A DNA stretch of 64,000 nucleotides, from assembly GCA_037893245.1 (NCBI GenBank), contig JBAIAA010000099.1:372001-436000 (forward strand). Direction: 5' to 3'. The stretch comes from Crossaster papposus. Taxonomy: Eukaryota > Echinodermata > Asteroidea > Velatida > Solasteridae. Under the pieces are notes generated by a model that saw nothing but the letters and a program-made list of their open reading frames with translations, ran no database searches and was not told the DNA's origin. Both the position numbers and the translations under genes were made by a program. This document shows, piece after piece, positions 36,301 through 51,300 of this stretch (the stretch's first letter is position 1; every line of letters begins with the position of its first letter).

Positions 36301-39300
36301 ATACTTTTTAATTGCTTTTAACTACGGGGCCATTTAAAAAGAAAAGGGTTACTGAATATTTTGTTTATGCACATCGCCCATCAACAGGCCAAAGGCCACT
36401 CAAGGTGTTAGATACAAAAGAAAGTGTGAAAGAACTAGCCCCTCGTGATCTCTTCACAGTATGAATAGGGTTGGGATGGGTAACTAGTCCAAAGCAAGGC
36501 ACTAATAATGCCTCTACCCATATTAAGTGTGAAAGTGCCATAGCCCAAAGCTTGGTTTGAATCCCCAACCTGCAGAATTCAATGCTTCAGACCACTAGGC
36601 TAGAACACTTCCACGTTGTACTTCCTGTATAAATAAATCTCATCCGAGTGCGAGGACTTACTAGGGTCGCCGATGATGAACGTGCGCTTGATCAGCTGAT
36701 GGTTGGGAGCCAGCTGGCCGCCACTGCTACCTGTCAGTTGGTCGAGCAATGCCATGATGATGTCTAGATCCGAGTGACTGGACACACTTTCAAAGTTGAC
36801 GACCAACTTCAGCAAAGCTGTCGAGTCCGGGTTGCGCACCAAGTCCTTGATGACGACATCCCTGAAGGAGCTGCTCAGTGGAGAAGCCATGAAGGCATCC
36901 TCCATCTAAATACAAATTTTAAGATAGGTCATAAAGATAACCAGCAATTCTAGATGGGAATCCCCAGTAAGATTAAGATTTGGGACAATAGACCATTTGT
37001 CGGTTGTGCATTTTTATCGTTTGAAGCAGCAAAAGTGCTTAAAATATAAACAATGGTGCTTGACAATTAACCTTGTAAAGTTTTAGCTCTGTGGATGATG
37101 CATATTTCGAGAAAACAATATTCTAAGATTTTTATTTCAATTCACAATTTCCAAGTCACAATCTGAATTGTAACCACAATCTGCATTCAGGGCACATTCT
37201 AATCCAGACGATTGCAGCTACTCACATGACACGCATCAAACAGACCAATAACAGCGCCCACGCGCGTGTGCATCGTTTTAACGCTTGCGCGCGCCATTTG
37301 CACATCTGTTACACATCTTTGGCAGATCTCTTGTTATTTTCTCCAAAATCACATCTTGCTAGACAGAATAACTTCACAGGGAGTTTAGAAGTAAATAATA
37401 TCTTTACAACAAGTAAGCTTTTCAACAATATTTTTGTTGGTTATTTTTTGGATAGTTGCAGAAGGTAATATGTTAGGCAGAGAAAATAAAACCACATACA
37501 ATTTAAACAAGATTGACATTTTTCAGTCAACAGTTTACAAAGGCCACTGCTTGCCCAATTATGTGTGACTGCACATATCATAGGAATAAAGCATCGATTT
37601 TTAATGGTCACTGAAAATGGTTAAATCAAACTTCCCGTTGCAAAAACAAATAAGCTTTTGTTTCTATTGCTTCGAAAATTAAATGGGTGTACAGACATTG
37701 CCGATTCTTTGTGAAACAGAATTGAGTGCAGATATCTAAACTGTAAGCATCCACTGTAAAGGTTTTTAAGGGTTGCCAAAATACCAGTAGAACCGCTCCT
37801 GATGCTTATATATTTAAACATGCAAACAAATACGTGGAATGAGATAAACATAATAAAAACCCAAAACACTAAACAAAGACAACTGGCAGGAGTGGGATTC
37901 AATCTGCAACCTCTGGAACTCAACTGAGTCTAGATCCACCCCATGTTGGCGATCTTCCAAATTGTTAGTGTATTTATTTATTTATTTATTGTGGTTTTTT
38001 GTTGTTTTGTTTTTTATTTATTTATTTTTTGGTGGGGGGAGGGGGCGCTAGTCAGAATTTGTAAAGCAGTTATGCTGTATAGCCAGGGATCACGCCCAAG
38101 TTTTATGATACAACCTTGGAGTGAGTGAGTGAGTTTTTAGGGTTTAACGCCGTACCAGCATCAATGGCCAACAATTTTTTATTTCATTCAACAATTAATG
38201 TGAAGAAGTTACAGTTTTAGAGGTGGGAGGAAAACCCCAGAAGAATATCCTGGGGAAAAACCCACGGAGTCAGGCAGGGACTAAAAACCCAATCCACATA
38301 TTGGCCCAGGCCGGATTCGAACCCGGGTCATAGTGGTGGGAGGCGAGGAAAGAACCGCTACACCAACCCGACTCCCCTACAACCTTGGAAGCGACATTGC
38401 AACGATCACTTATTAGGATACACATTTTTAAAATTATAATTCGTCAAATGACTGGCTAGGGGAAACTGACTGGGTAAATTTGAGAAAATTGTTCAAAGTG
38501 AACAAAGAAAACCACGCTCCACCAAATGAGCTCCCTTGTCCTGTATGTTGGCGGTCTCCCAAATTGCGGCAGATTAAATATAGAAAATATGGCGGAATAA
38601 ACATGAAGAACTAACTCTGGTTGTTGGTATAAGATCTACTTACCGAAATCTTCAATTCTTGGCGATAGGTGACGGAGTCTGTTTCCAGGTTGAATGCATC
38701 ACTGCCAACTTCCACGCCACTGATGATTTCAAACGTGGCAGATGCACTTTTGTAAAAAGCCTCTGAAAAAACAAAATTACAAATAAAAAGCTGAAGTATA
38801 CCTTTTGTAGCTGTCAAAAAAGGTTGACAGAAAAAAAGGCCATCTAGAATGACGTGCGTAAGCCCTTACCCTAAGAATTCCTAGTGGCTTTGTATGTGTA
38901 ACAATACAAAGTCCCTGGAATTTCTGATGAGCAAGGGCTTACGCACATTATTCTAGATGGCATCCCTTTCCGTTTACTGTCGAAAAAGGAACCAACCAAA
39001 ATACTGTTAAAAAGCTTACTTGTTGTAAAGATATTGATGACACTAAACTCCCTGTGAAATTATTCTTTCTAGCATGCGGTCATTTTGAAAATAATAATAA
39101 AAAGAACGTCATTTCCAAAGATGCGTCAAAGAGACGCATTTCTTTTTTCAATATTTTTTTAAAATAAGGTTTGGAGCATTTTAGTCAGTATTAGCCCAAA
39201 ACCATGCCCACAAAAACGTTTGTTCCTTTTTATAACATTTGGATGTTAATTTCATTGTAATTCCAACTACAAATAGGCCTACATACTGATGATGTCACAC

Positions 39301-42300
39301 ACTGTTTATCACAGACAGTGCAACTTAATATTGAATACAAACGCAGAATTATGCAAATAGCCATACAAAAGCTGAACAAAATTCTTAGTTTTTCATAGGA
39401 TGCACCCAGCACGCATCAATTTGTACATCAAGTCATTGCTCTAGTAAAATTAACCAGTTCGCGCCGGAATTATTTTGACATTGACCGGACACAGGGGCAG
39501 GATTATTTTTGTTATGAGCCTCGATGCCAGGCGGGTTCACATCGTCATCTGAGGGTAGCACATCCTAATATTTCTGGCCTCGCTCGTTGCAAGCCCGTCG
39601 CCGACAGATATTTCCGATCCTCCTCGTGGCGTGTTTATCTGTCATCCATTTTAAATTCCGGAAAAACTGTTTGTGTATACACGGCATCCGACGCGAACTG
39701 GCCCTGCGCGGCAGCGCCAACTTCTGCTGACGCAGTGGTGGCAGAGCCATTACTCTTTTAGGAAATCGGCGGTTTTAGCGTATACACATGTGCCCTATTT
39801 ACACAATCCTTTCTCAAGGGGTCTAAAGAGTTTAATGGAGGTCCCCTGAACTCTTTCCAACCCCCACCCTACCACCCCCTTTCCAACCTCCACCCTACCA
39901 CCCCCCCCCCCCCCCCACCACCCTCCAAAAAAAACAAAAAAACAAAAACACCAACTATATTATGTTGGAGCACCGCCTACCCTATGACCTTTGGGGACGC
40001 CGACGGTTTACACAAAGGGTCTAAAGAGTCTCTTGCTCACCCTGGTAGTCTGGGTCAGCAGACTACAAAGGCCTGGAGCTACAAAGGCCTGGAGCTGCAA
40101 AGGCCTGGAGCTGGGTTATTGACATCAGTTTACATATAGGGTTACATGCGTGCCTGACATTTTGAGAAGCGCGCTTCTAAGGCTTAGCCTTGCTTTTCCC
40201 CCAACTCAGGCCCAACAGTAATTATACAGTGCTTTTCGGCAAGTGCCTGGGTAGGCATATCTAGAGTATGAACTTTCTGGGGCGTTTTTTTTTTATTATA
40301 AGAAAAACAACAAAAAACAATGCTGCGGCCCAGGGTTAATATAGCTGGTGTGGTAAACATTGGCTACTGTCCGAGGGCTAACATTTCCAAAGAATTTAAT
40401 ACAGCAATATTACCCTGACATATGGAGTCTTGCTGATAGAATCCTGCCACGCAGTTGCATTCATGTGTCCCTGGTAGATTGGTGCACTCAGTATTTTCCA
40501 CCGTACATGGAGTACTTTCGCATTCATTTACATCTGAAAAGATGCCAACAAATATGTCTTCAACCCCAAATTCTTTTCGGCATTTCAACCACCAAGAACC
40601 TTCTTGATTCCTTAAAAAAATTGCCAAAAAATTGCCAAAAATTGGTTGATTTAGTGAGTCCTTTTGCGAGCCATTTCGCGACGGTCCTTTCGCGACGGTC
40701 CTTTCGCGAGAGTCCTTTCGCGAGAGTCCTTTCGCGAGAGTCCTTTCGCGAGAGTCCTTTCGCGAGAGTCCTTTCGCGAGAGTCCTTTCGCGAGAGTCCT
40801 TTCGCGAGAGTCCTTTCGCGAGAGTCCTTTCGCGAGAGTCCAGTTGCGAGAGTCCAGTTGCGAGAGTCCAGTTGCGAGAGTCCAGTTGCGAGAGTCCAGT
40901 TGCGAGAGTCCAGTTGCGAGAGTCCAGTTGCGAGAGTCCAGTTGCGAGAGTCCTTTCGCGAGAGTCTTTTCGCAAGAGTCCAGTCGCAAGAGTCCAGTCG
41001 CGAGTCTAGTTGCGTCTAGTAAAAAGTCCAGTCGCAAGTCGAGTTGCAAGTCCTTTTTATAAAGCCAGTTGCATGTAACTGCTTGAACACTGTTTCAGTA
41101 TTTTTATATCAATTACCTTTTTGTATAATTACTATAATTAAAATGTGTGACGCTGTGGAAATAACAAAATTAATAAACATTGAACAATGAACAACGAAAT
41201 GATTTCGTTAACAGTTCAGTGGAATAGCTAGTGCCTTAATTGACTTGAGACTGAAGAAATTGTGATGGACCTGTAATGGACTTGCAGGATAGAAATGTGT
41301 TTGTAGACAAACAGTATCTGTTTCGGCTGTTTTGTACCCACAACCCATCCTGGAATACCTGCATACCAAGTTTGACCCCAATCAGACTTGTACTTCCAGA
41401 GACAGAGGGTCTTAAAAACAGCACATTTAATGTAACTTCGCATGACATCCGTTGACGTCATCATAAAATGCAGAAACAGAGAATATAATAACATTGATAG
41501 TTAAAGTGGAAGGATAAACATCTTATAAACTTTCGCTATCTTGACCAGACCTTCTGTCCATATACTGAAAATAAACGTTTGCAACGACAGTTGGTTGTTT
41601 TTGCAGTGTTATTTGTCTGAACACACCTGCAAGTGAAAACTGATCACACTTCCAGGGGCAGATCATGGGGGAGGGGGAGGGCCCATCAGATTTGTTCATG
41701 TCTGACTGTTGTGGACATGTGCACATAATGGTAATGCAGCACATTGTTACTAATTCTCCCATTCATAATGCTCACCATACAGATGTATAATGTGCAAAAT
41801 TTTATATTGTTTACTATTCACTATTATTGTTATACATTTGTTTTTGGTGTCGAGTTGAGGGGAGGGTTTAGGGGTTTAACCCGGATCCGCACTTGACTTG
41901 ATTTGTTACCTTCACACTGGCCCGCTCCATTCTTTGAGTACCCATCTAGGCAATCGCACACGTAGCTACCAGCAGTGTTGTTACATTGAGACACCGCTGT
42001 GTCACAGGTGTCAATATTCAGAGAGCACTCGTCAACATCTGAAAAGAACCAAGATCCACACAATCACAGATATGTCAGGCGTTCTGGCACAATGAGACAG
42101 AACTGGGCAAAGGCTGTGCATTGTAAACAGCTACTTTAGTACCTTATCGTTGATGTCAGGAACCGATTCTAGATTATGGAACCGAGTACCTACCAGTGTA
42201 GCCACCTTTACAAACTAAAGTGAAAGGTCATTTGTTGGGCATTGTTTTAATGAAACCAGGCTATATAGAAAAACAAAATATGTGACCCACCATGGCAAAA

Positions 42301-45300
42301 CCAGTCACATGTCAAAAAATTGACAATTGAAGTTTTTAGTACGAGGAAAATCTACACAAAATTCCTTTCAATATGATGCATATTTTATTGAATTCGGATA
42401 AAAATTGACCGAGTTAGAGCAAATTGTAGATGCTCAATCGCAAATACGCAGTTTTGAGATAATTGCGATTAAAGTTTGTTGTTCATTTTCAGAGGTTTTC
42501 CACTTAAAACTGCATAGCAACCATGGTCTAATTAGTCTAGAAGGAAGGTAGGGTTCCCATGTACCGTGTGGACAATTTCTAACCTACTTTTTTGTGATCC
42601 TCAATGTGTCTAGTCAATGAATTTTTATGTTCCCAATATTAAATAATGACCCATGGGGTTCCTTTGGCGCCCATTTTGGCGGCCATATTAATAAAATATG
42701 AAAATACTCAAATCTTGATAAAACACATATCAAATTGTTATTATTAGTTTTTTATGATAACTCAAAATCGACCAGATAGAGGTTTCTAACACATTTTTGC
42801 ATTGTACTGTGTAATTAGGTCATTCGACATGCGACTGGTTTTGCCGTGGCGGGTCACATATATATTTGAAACTAATGAAGCTTGCAAATTTGCAATTGAC
42901 GCCTTAAAGCAAAGCAAACTGTAAACACTTCTATCTTGCTGTCTTTTAAATACTGATGTGGCAGTATTATAGTGCGGACCTTCATGAACAAGCTGAAAAG
43001 GAACTACTGAAATTCAAATTTTGTGGTTGGTTTCATTAAACGGGTACCTGCATTTTTGTAATTGGGTACCCGGTTCCCAAACTAACCAAAAATGCACACC
43101 CCTAAACTTACCATCGCACTGTCTACCAGCTGGTAAGTTTTCCGCAGAGACATAGCCACTTATGCAGGCACACATGTAGCTACCGACATTGTTTGTACAC
43201 TCGGAAATGTCGGCTGCACAATCATGGCCATCAGTCATGCACTCGTTCACATCTACAGACAACCAAAAAGATGAATTCTTAACATCTGAACACTATAAAA
43301 GTTCTATCGTTGGATGTGGAAGGTACGTTAGCATTACAAACTGATCAGCAAAAGCAGTTTTGGAAAACGGTCTTGGTTGTTCACATTTCTATTATTAAAA
43401 CTCATTACGCCTATTATGTAAAGAGCATGTGCAGAAAACATCCAGAAACACAAATACACATGGACGGAATCCTCTGAATGTATCTCAGTAACAAGTTTTC
43501 AGGTATTAGTTTTTCACATGCAGTAAAAAGCATGTATCATTTGCTCTACAAATTGGTATATCACTAGGCAAGGGTGTCAATCGCTTCTAAAGATCAGAAG
43601 TAATGCGGGCCCGAAGCCCGGAAAGATTTTGGATTCTAGATGCTTTGTGGTACGATCTGAGGCAATTTCTGATCACTTCATCCCAATTTTTAGCATGGAG
43701 GAAGGTGTTCTAGTCTGAGATATAAAATCAAATGTAGGGCTACATCTTTGTATTTAGGGTTCAAATACAAATATTTAAAAAAGTGTGGGGGGAAAGGGTG
43801 AGGAGGGGGGGGGGGACCTGTCCCCCTGTCCCCCACTGATTGATGGAATACACAGATGTTATTTAAATAAAAGAGTTGACCGTTTCCATTGATTTATATT
43901 GTGTAAGACACTGTTAATGCCTATTACTTTATATTGTGTAGGACACTGTTTAATAATGCCTATTACTCAAAAGTAGCTCTGGTAATTTGTGACTCATTTT
44001 GTTGGGTTGGGTTACAATAAATATGTCATTTCTCCCCCCCCAAAAAAAAACACAAAAAAAAATTAATTTAAGCTTGTTTCACGGAGACATACCAGATGTG
44101 AGTATAAACAAAAGTATAAACTTGATAAATCGTTTTACCTTCACAATATGTGCCGTTTCCATGGTAACCCTGAATACAGTCACAGCTGTAGCTTCCCTCG
44201 GTGTCTGTGCACGTCGCCATGGAGTGACACATATCAGGGTTGTCCTGACACTCGTCAATGTCGACACACTGGGTGAAGCCGTCACCACGGAAACCAGCCT
44301 CGCAGGTGCAGAGGTAACTGCCCTCGTTGTCCGTGCAGGTACTGTTGGTAGCGCAGACGGAAGTCTCGCACTCGTTGATATCTGGTGAAAGAAAATGCGT
44401 TAGAAACGTGTGATTTCACAGTGGCAACAATAAATCTGCATCATGGGCACATATCAAGACTTAAAAAGTGCCTACCACCATTTCAGGGAAGTCAAGAAAC
44501 CAGACTGCAAGAACAGCATTTTTTTCTTGGTTTTTACAGCTTCTATGAACCCAAAACTTTAAACAGGTCAGCATCACAATATACACTATCCCGACCAACC
44601 CATCTATTTTCGAAAATTACAGCAAATGCAAATGGTGTGTACTACCTTTAAGGGCCGTGGCCTACTAGAATGCTGGAGATGCATGTAAATTTCAGAGTGC
44701 CCACAGAAATTTCAAAACCAAATTCCATGACTAAAATATGACAGTTCCCATGACATTTAACGCTATTTTGCAGAGAAAAGTTGGTTGAAATTAGGATATC
44801 GATGAACCGCTGATGTTGGGCTAACCATTTGTTAGCTTTGGAAAAAAAGTTTTAATTAATAATGGCCTTCTCCTCCCCTTACAGCCATCCAATCCACCCA
44901 ATTTAATTACAGAAATACTTTAATAACCCTTGCATGATCTTGATTTCCATAACATTTGACAAAACTTGTCCATGATTTTCCAGAACAAGTTTTCTTTCCA
45001 TGACTTTCTATGCCCCATGGAAACCCTGAAATTTGCACATACTTTGGCAAGTTTGCCCATTTCCCTGGTATCCTGTAGTACAGTTGCACTGGAATGAGCC
45101 CGCCAGGTTAGTGCACAATGCGAAGACATTGCAGTCAGCATAGTTGGAGTCGCTGGGCATCAAGGAACACTCATCAATATCTGAAAGAGGGAGTGGGGGG
45201 GGGGGGAGAATTTAAATAAATTAAAAACGTCAATCTACCAATGAAAATTATTCATTTGGGTTGACAAGACATTTTTAAATTCCGGTTAAAATAATTACAT

Positions 45301-48300
45301 TTTATCACAAATTAGTTTATGATTTCTGGTTCAATTTGTGAACAAATAATAAAAAGTGGGCTTATTTTTTATTTATTTTGTTACGTCAAAACCACTCAAT
45401 ATCAACAAAATTTAATGCCCGAAATGCTTTCAGTTAGAAATTAAAGGTGAAAGAAATTTTTTAGCTGGATATGTAAAAACACTGTGAACGCTAGCTCCAT
45501 GTATTAAGCCAGCCTAGAGTGGTAAAGATTAGCTTCTATAAAAAAAAATAAAAAAAATATATTCCAATAATAAAATGCAGCCGAAATGGCCGCTGCATTG
45601 AGCTGTCTTCTCCTATTTGCATTTGTAATCAATGACCACATGCAAATGCTTCCTAGATGACCTTTGACCTCCTATTTCAAAAGAGTTGTGGTGAACCCTC
45701 ACCCAAGGATCATTCCATCCAAATTACATGAAAAATCCATCAAATTCTATAACAAATGAAAGCGAGAGTTGAAGCACGAAAAATGACCTCTAATGACCCC
45801 TACATAACCGTTGACCTCCGTAATCTGTAAATCACTGCATCCAAGTTTCATAAAAAAATCTGTAAAGCATAGAAGTTAGAAACTGTTTCTACACAATTTA
45901 ACCTAAAACCCACATACGGTTTTAGGAATGGTACAGGTCAGTGCCGCCAAAACTTTGTTTGGGCGAGACAACAATTATTACAAACTAATCTACAAGATGC
46001 GTTACCGAAGCATTCCTGTCCTGTTCCGGTAAATCCGTCTTTGCACTGGCAGGTAAAGGATCCATTATTGTTCAGGCAGTCAGCGTCAACATGGCAATCA
46101 TTCAAAGTGTCGTTTAAACATTCGTTGATGTCTGTAAACATAAACAAACAAACAAACAAACCTGAATTGTATTTTTTAGACTGAATACAAAAATGACTCC
46201 CAAGTTATTATTGCCTTGGTTTTGGTGTTGAGTGTCACTACAGTATATAACCATTTACCCTATGCAATCCCCATCCAGTCAGAGTCTGACACCAGGTTTT
46301 GTTGGAATCTGATGGGTACTGCCCCCCTTAAACTGACAGTCTTTTACACTGTGTTAGGTTTTTTGATGCGGCTCTGAGGATGTCTAAGAGCAACAGGAGC
46401 CAAATTCACGGAGGCGCTAAGCACAAAAAGTACAAAAAGTGGAAAAAGAGGTAAAACCTTGTCTGGTTCCCAGACCAAAAGATTCTGACTATTTTGGATA
46501 AATCATTAGGTCCGGGAGCCGGCAATGTCATGTTACGAAAACTGGACAAAATCCTCAAAGAAGTTTTCCAAATACGTACAATTGACATTTGGACATTACG
46601 GCCTGAAATCGAGGAAAATTTCATGTTTCAGATTGTTTACATATATGTGACCTGCTCCACAAGTTGAGTAATATTTACATGGATGGAAAGCCCACAATGT
46701 AGGTATTCATTTGGTATATAATAAAGCTCCATAGCCCCCCCTGTTCTGGATATATGATGTGTTAGCTTATTGATTACTTCCTTGGAGTTCAAAATACACA
46801 ACCAAGAAAACAGGCTTTGAAATAGTTAGCTTAGCTCTGTTGTAGAACAACAGAACGATGTGCACAAAATTGTTTTTTTTTCACTTTATTCATCAAAATC
46901 AACATTTCTGTGAATGAAACCTGAAACTGTAGATGTTAAAGATGTCATTCATGACCAAAAATGTAAATCACGTTTGAACAAAATGTTCACCTTCTCAACG
47001 TTGAGCGGATTTATTATTTATTAATAATCAGACCGACAAACAATAGAACACAAAAGAATGAAAAAGAAAAAAGGTCTCCACAGGAAAATTTTAAAGGGGG
47101 GCATGGCTTCACAATAATGTTTTGCAAAAATGACCTGGCCCAAAACCGACTTCGGGTCGGGTCGGGTCGGTTAAGCTATATGTGTTAAGCTAACGAAATA
47201 TACCGAAAAAACTAAAAGGAAAATTCACTTTTTTACAGTTTCAGATTACACCAAATGTACGTGTTGGTAACGGTATACACCAAAATAAAACAAAAAGGAC
47301 AGTAGACCAGAAACATGTGTGCAAAAAGATTAATTGTATTTCTTTACAAACCACGGGATGGTAAGTATAACAGGCGGACGTTGCTTGTATAAGTATAAGT
47401 ACATGTACATGTACAGTATAAGTTCAGGTACAAAACATACACAATTTTCATTTGCCCGAGCCAGTCATTCAAGTTTTTCAGGTTCGGTTCCGATTCCATT
47501 TTGGTCGATTTGGGTCAGTTTCTCTCTAAATTTCTGTCGGGTCAGGTCAGGTCGGAAAGGTCAGATTGGTTTCAGTTAGGATTTGGTTTATATTTGTAAT
47601 GTTTCGGGTCGATGCACATTATTATTCCACAAGTGTACAAAGTCCACCCATAGTTTATAATGGCATATTGTTCAAGAGTGTCAATTGCCATTGTGACTAG
47701 ATTTTTATTTATTATTTTATCGGTTTCGGTAATCATATAAAACAGATTTTCTTGCACTGCGCTTACCATCATGCGAGCCGCCATTTTGTTTATCGGTACA
47801 TCTGGGATATTGTGACGTAGTGTCTGCACCATCAGTATGCGAAGCCCGATCGATAGCGGCCCTGCACGCGCAAGGAATGCAAGTGAACCCTTTTGTGTAC
47901 GGCATAGTGTATACATAATGTGTACTGTACATGTGAAAGTGGGCTCAAAATCATACGAAGAAGGACCCGATGCCATTATTACTAGCTCATAGATTTTCTA
48001 TTTTTCTCAGAAAATACACAAAGAATTGATAGTTTGTAGCGCGTCAAGTCAATATTCTTCACAGAAATGTAATACATGTACTCGCAATAGTCGGGCGCCG
48101 TACAACATACGTATGCATATTGCAGTTGGCCGTGTCAAGGTAGGATACCAGTGCGAACAACACGGAATAAGGCGATGTGCATTGAGGTGCAGACACTATA
48201 CACATGTACGTCATAATGTCCCGGATGAGGCGGGAATTTTGAACAATATGGACGCGCCCTTGGTACTCCTGAATGGCAAGAAATCGTGAATATAATAGGC

Positions 48301-51300
48301 ACGTGAGTCGTTCTCGATAACAAATCAAAACAAATTCTCTGCGGAGTCAGTATGTTACCATATATTCTTTTAGACTAGGTAAAATATTATTGAGCCTCAA
48401 ATTTCCCTTTAAAGTACAGGAACAAAGGAAAGAACAATGCCATGTCTCTACAGGAATATACATTTTGGAATGGGTGTGCGCATTCATTCTTTGAACCAAG
48501 TTTTGCTTTTTTCACATATAATAGCAATTTGGAACAAAGAAATCAAGGTACTTACTTACTTTGACATCTTATTTAGAGCCTTCCGGGATGCAGGTACTGA
48601 TTTTTGCAATGTTTTGAAAAAGGACAGGGGGGGGGGGGGGGATGTTTCTTTTAACTTTGTAAAGGTTCTAAAGGGCCTGAGGTATACAGGCCTGACAGGA
48701 AAGGCTGCTAACCTGAGCAGGAGCTGTTGCTACTTTCACTTTCAAATCCAGGCTTGCAATTACAAGTGAAGTAAGGCTCTTCATTGACGCACATCTGGCT
48801 CACAGCATCACAGGTAGTGTCATCTTGGCACTCGTCCACATCTAAACATCATGAAATAAGGGGAGAAATCAAATTATAGTATGCGGTATCACTGTATGCG
48901 GTATCACTGTATGCGGTATCACTGTATGCGGTATCACTGTATGCGGTATCACTGTATGCGGTATCACTGTATGCGGTATCACTGTATGCGGTATCACTGT
49001 ATGCGGTATCACTGTATGCGGTATCACTGTATGCGGTATCACTGTATGCGGTATCACTGTATGCGGTATCACTGTATGCGGTATCACTGTATGCGGTATC
49101 ACTGTATGCGGTATCACTGTATGCGGTATCACTGTATGCGGTATCACTGTATGCGGTATCACTGTATGCGGTATCACTGTATGCGGTATCACCTTATGCG
49201 GTATCACCTTATGCGGTATCACCGTATGCGGTATCACCGTATGCGGTATCACCGTATGCGGTATCACCGTATGCGGTATCACCGTATGCGGTATCACCGT
49301 ATGCGGTATCACTGTATGCGGTATCACTGTATGCGGTATCACTGTATGCGGTATCACTGTATGCGGTATCACTGTATGCGGTATCACTGTATGCGGTATC
49401 ACTGTATGCGGTATCACTGTATGCGGTATCACTGTATGCGGTATCACTGTATGCGGTATCACTGTATGCGGTATCACTGTATGCGGTATCACTGTATGCG
49501 GAATCACTGTATGCGGTATCACTGTATGCGGTATCACTGTATGCGGTATCACTGTATGCGGAATCACTGTATGCGGTATCACAACATGCGGTATCACAAC
49601 ATGCGGTATCACTGTATGCGGTATCACTGTATGCGGTATCACTGTATGCGGTATCACTGTATGCGGTATCACTGTATGCGGTATCACTGTATGCGGTATC
49701 ACTGTATGCGGTATCACTGTATGCGGTAGCACTATATGCGGTATCACTATATGCGATATCACTATATGCGATATCACAACGCGGTATATCACAACGCGGT
49801 ATCAAAACGCGGTATCAAAACGCGGTATCAAAATGCGGTATCACTATGCGGAACAATGCATTATCATAACGCGTTATCACGATGTGGTATCACTATGCGG
49901 TATCACAGAATTCAAGCTCTCCCCTAATGACACAGTATGGTTTGCCAAGTAGAGTACAGCTCTTGTTGGGGAGTGTGGCCGAGGGGTTGGGGATTGTGAC
50001 TCATGACCAGCGAGTCAAGGGTTCTCATCTAGCAGCTGGCCATGCGCTTGTGTCCTTGGGCAAGCCACTTCACCCCTACTTGTCTCTCTCCACCCAGGAG
50101 TGCACATAGGTACCGGCATTAGTTAGGAAGTAAACCTGCGATAGACTGGCACAGAATGCCACAGAAATGCCACAGAAAAAGGAGATTAAAACCAGCCTGA
50201 TGGGCCACAATCTCATGACAGATTTGTATAACTTGTTTACATACAGTGCTTGGTAATCTATAAAAACATTCAGAGACAAGCACTACTTTCATTTTACAGT
50301 ACCGAAAATACACCTATTGCGGTTTCACACTGTTTCATGGTAATTTTGCTGTGTGGCACTTCTGCTCAACAGCTTCATAATATCGGTGCCCAGTTTCACT
50401 GTTAGGCTGACATACCTGAACAGGTCCGTTCATCATTATTGAGAGTGTAGCCAGATGAACATGTGCACTCGTAACTGCCGTCTAGGTTTTTACACTCCGA
50501 ATTAGGGCCACACATGTCAGGGCTGCTATTGCTGTTACACTCGTCAATATCTGAAATGCAGTTAGAATAGATGAAGCTACAAGAAGGGTTTCTTCAATTT
50601 ACAGCTTCACAGCTAGCTATCTAAAAAAGCTTTACTTTAGAGAACTAATGGCACTAAATGCCTTGTGAAATTACCTCGGGCATGCTGTCATTTTGAGAAA
50701 AAACAATAAAAGATGGTCATTTCAAATGTGCGTATCTGACATATTTTTTTGAAATTTCTGTTTGTAGTTTGTAAGCCGTGAATGGTGCAAGCCAAAAATG
50801 ACGCTACACAAGCATTGACGTTGGGGGCACATGCATGCAAGTTGCATGGTGTGACATGGTGTGGCTGCAATCAGCTCAACGAGAACATGTCCCAAATGCT
50901 GGGACAATTAGCACAATTCCGCAACATTTTTATTGAAATCAAGACCTTGGAATAAGTTTTCTCCGAATAAGCAGCACTAACAGAGCTTAAAACATCATCA
51001 GGTTAGTTTTAAAGTACCTGTCTTTAGATTGTCAATACTTTTGTTGAACCGAACAAGAAACTAAACAAATGCACAACAGACAACTAGTCTACTCCACACA
51101 AAATACTACGCAGAACTTTAAACAAATTTGTGGTTGATCATTGGTTTCGGGCGATTTTGTATAAAAAAATACAAACAAATGACTTTTTTGTGTTTATTTA
51201 TTATATAGTGTTCAAATATTTGTAAAAAGAATGTTAATGTTATGTTCGAGTCGACTCAAGTCAACACTCAACAATCAACATGACATGACTCATCATTGAC

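Noticed and set aside
40360..41062. Open frames up to 219 codons on both strands
   Set aside because: They come from the 14-bp minisatellite; only the part at 40414-40533 on the - strand is a real EGF exon.
47572..47976. 134-codon open frame on - strand as a protein
   Set aside because: No recognisable domain, and it reads through a good donor. Only the MAARMM start and donor inside it were kept, as a low-confidence possibility.
48877..49745. CRISPR-like regular array
   Set aside because: Units are contiguous with no spacers and the DNA is animal; it is a minisatellite.
48869..49805. Long open frames of 200-307 codons on both strands
   Set aside because: They are translations of a 15-bp minisatellite; the period is a multiple of three, so stops never appear. 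No splice or start context and no real protein composition.
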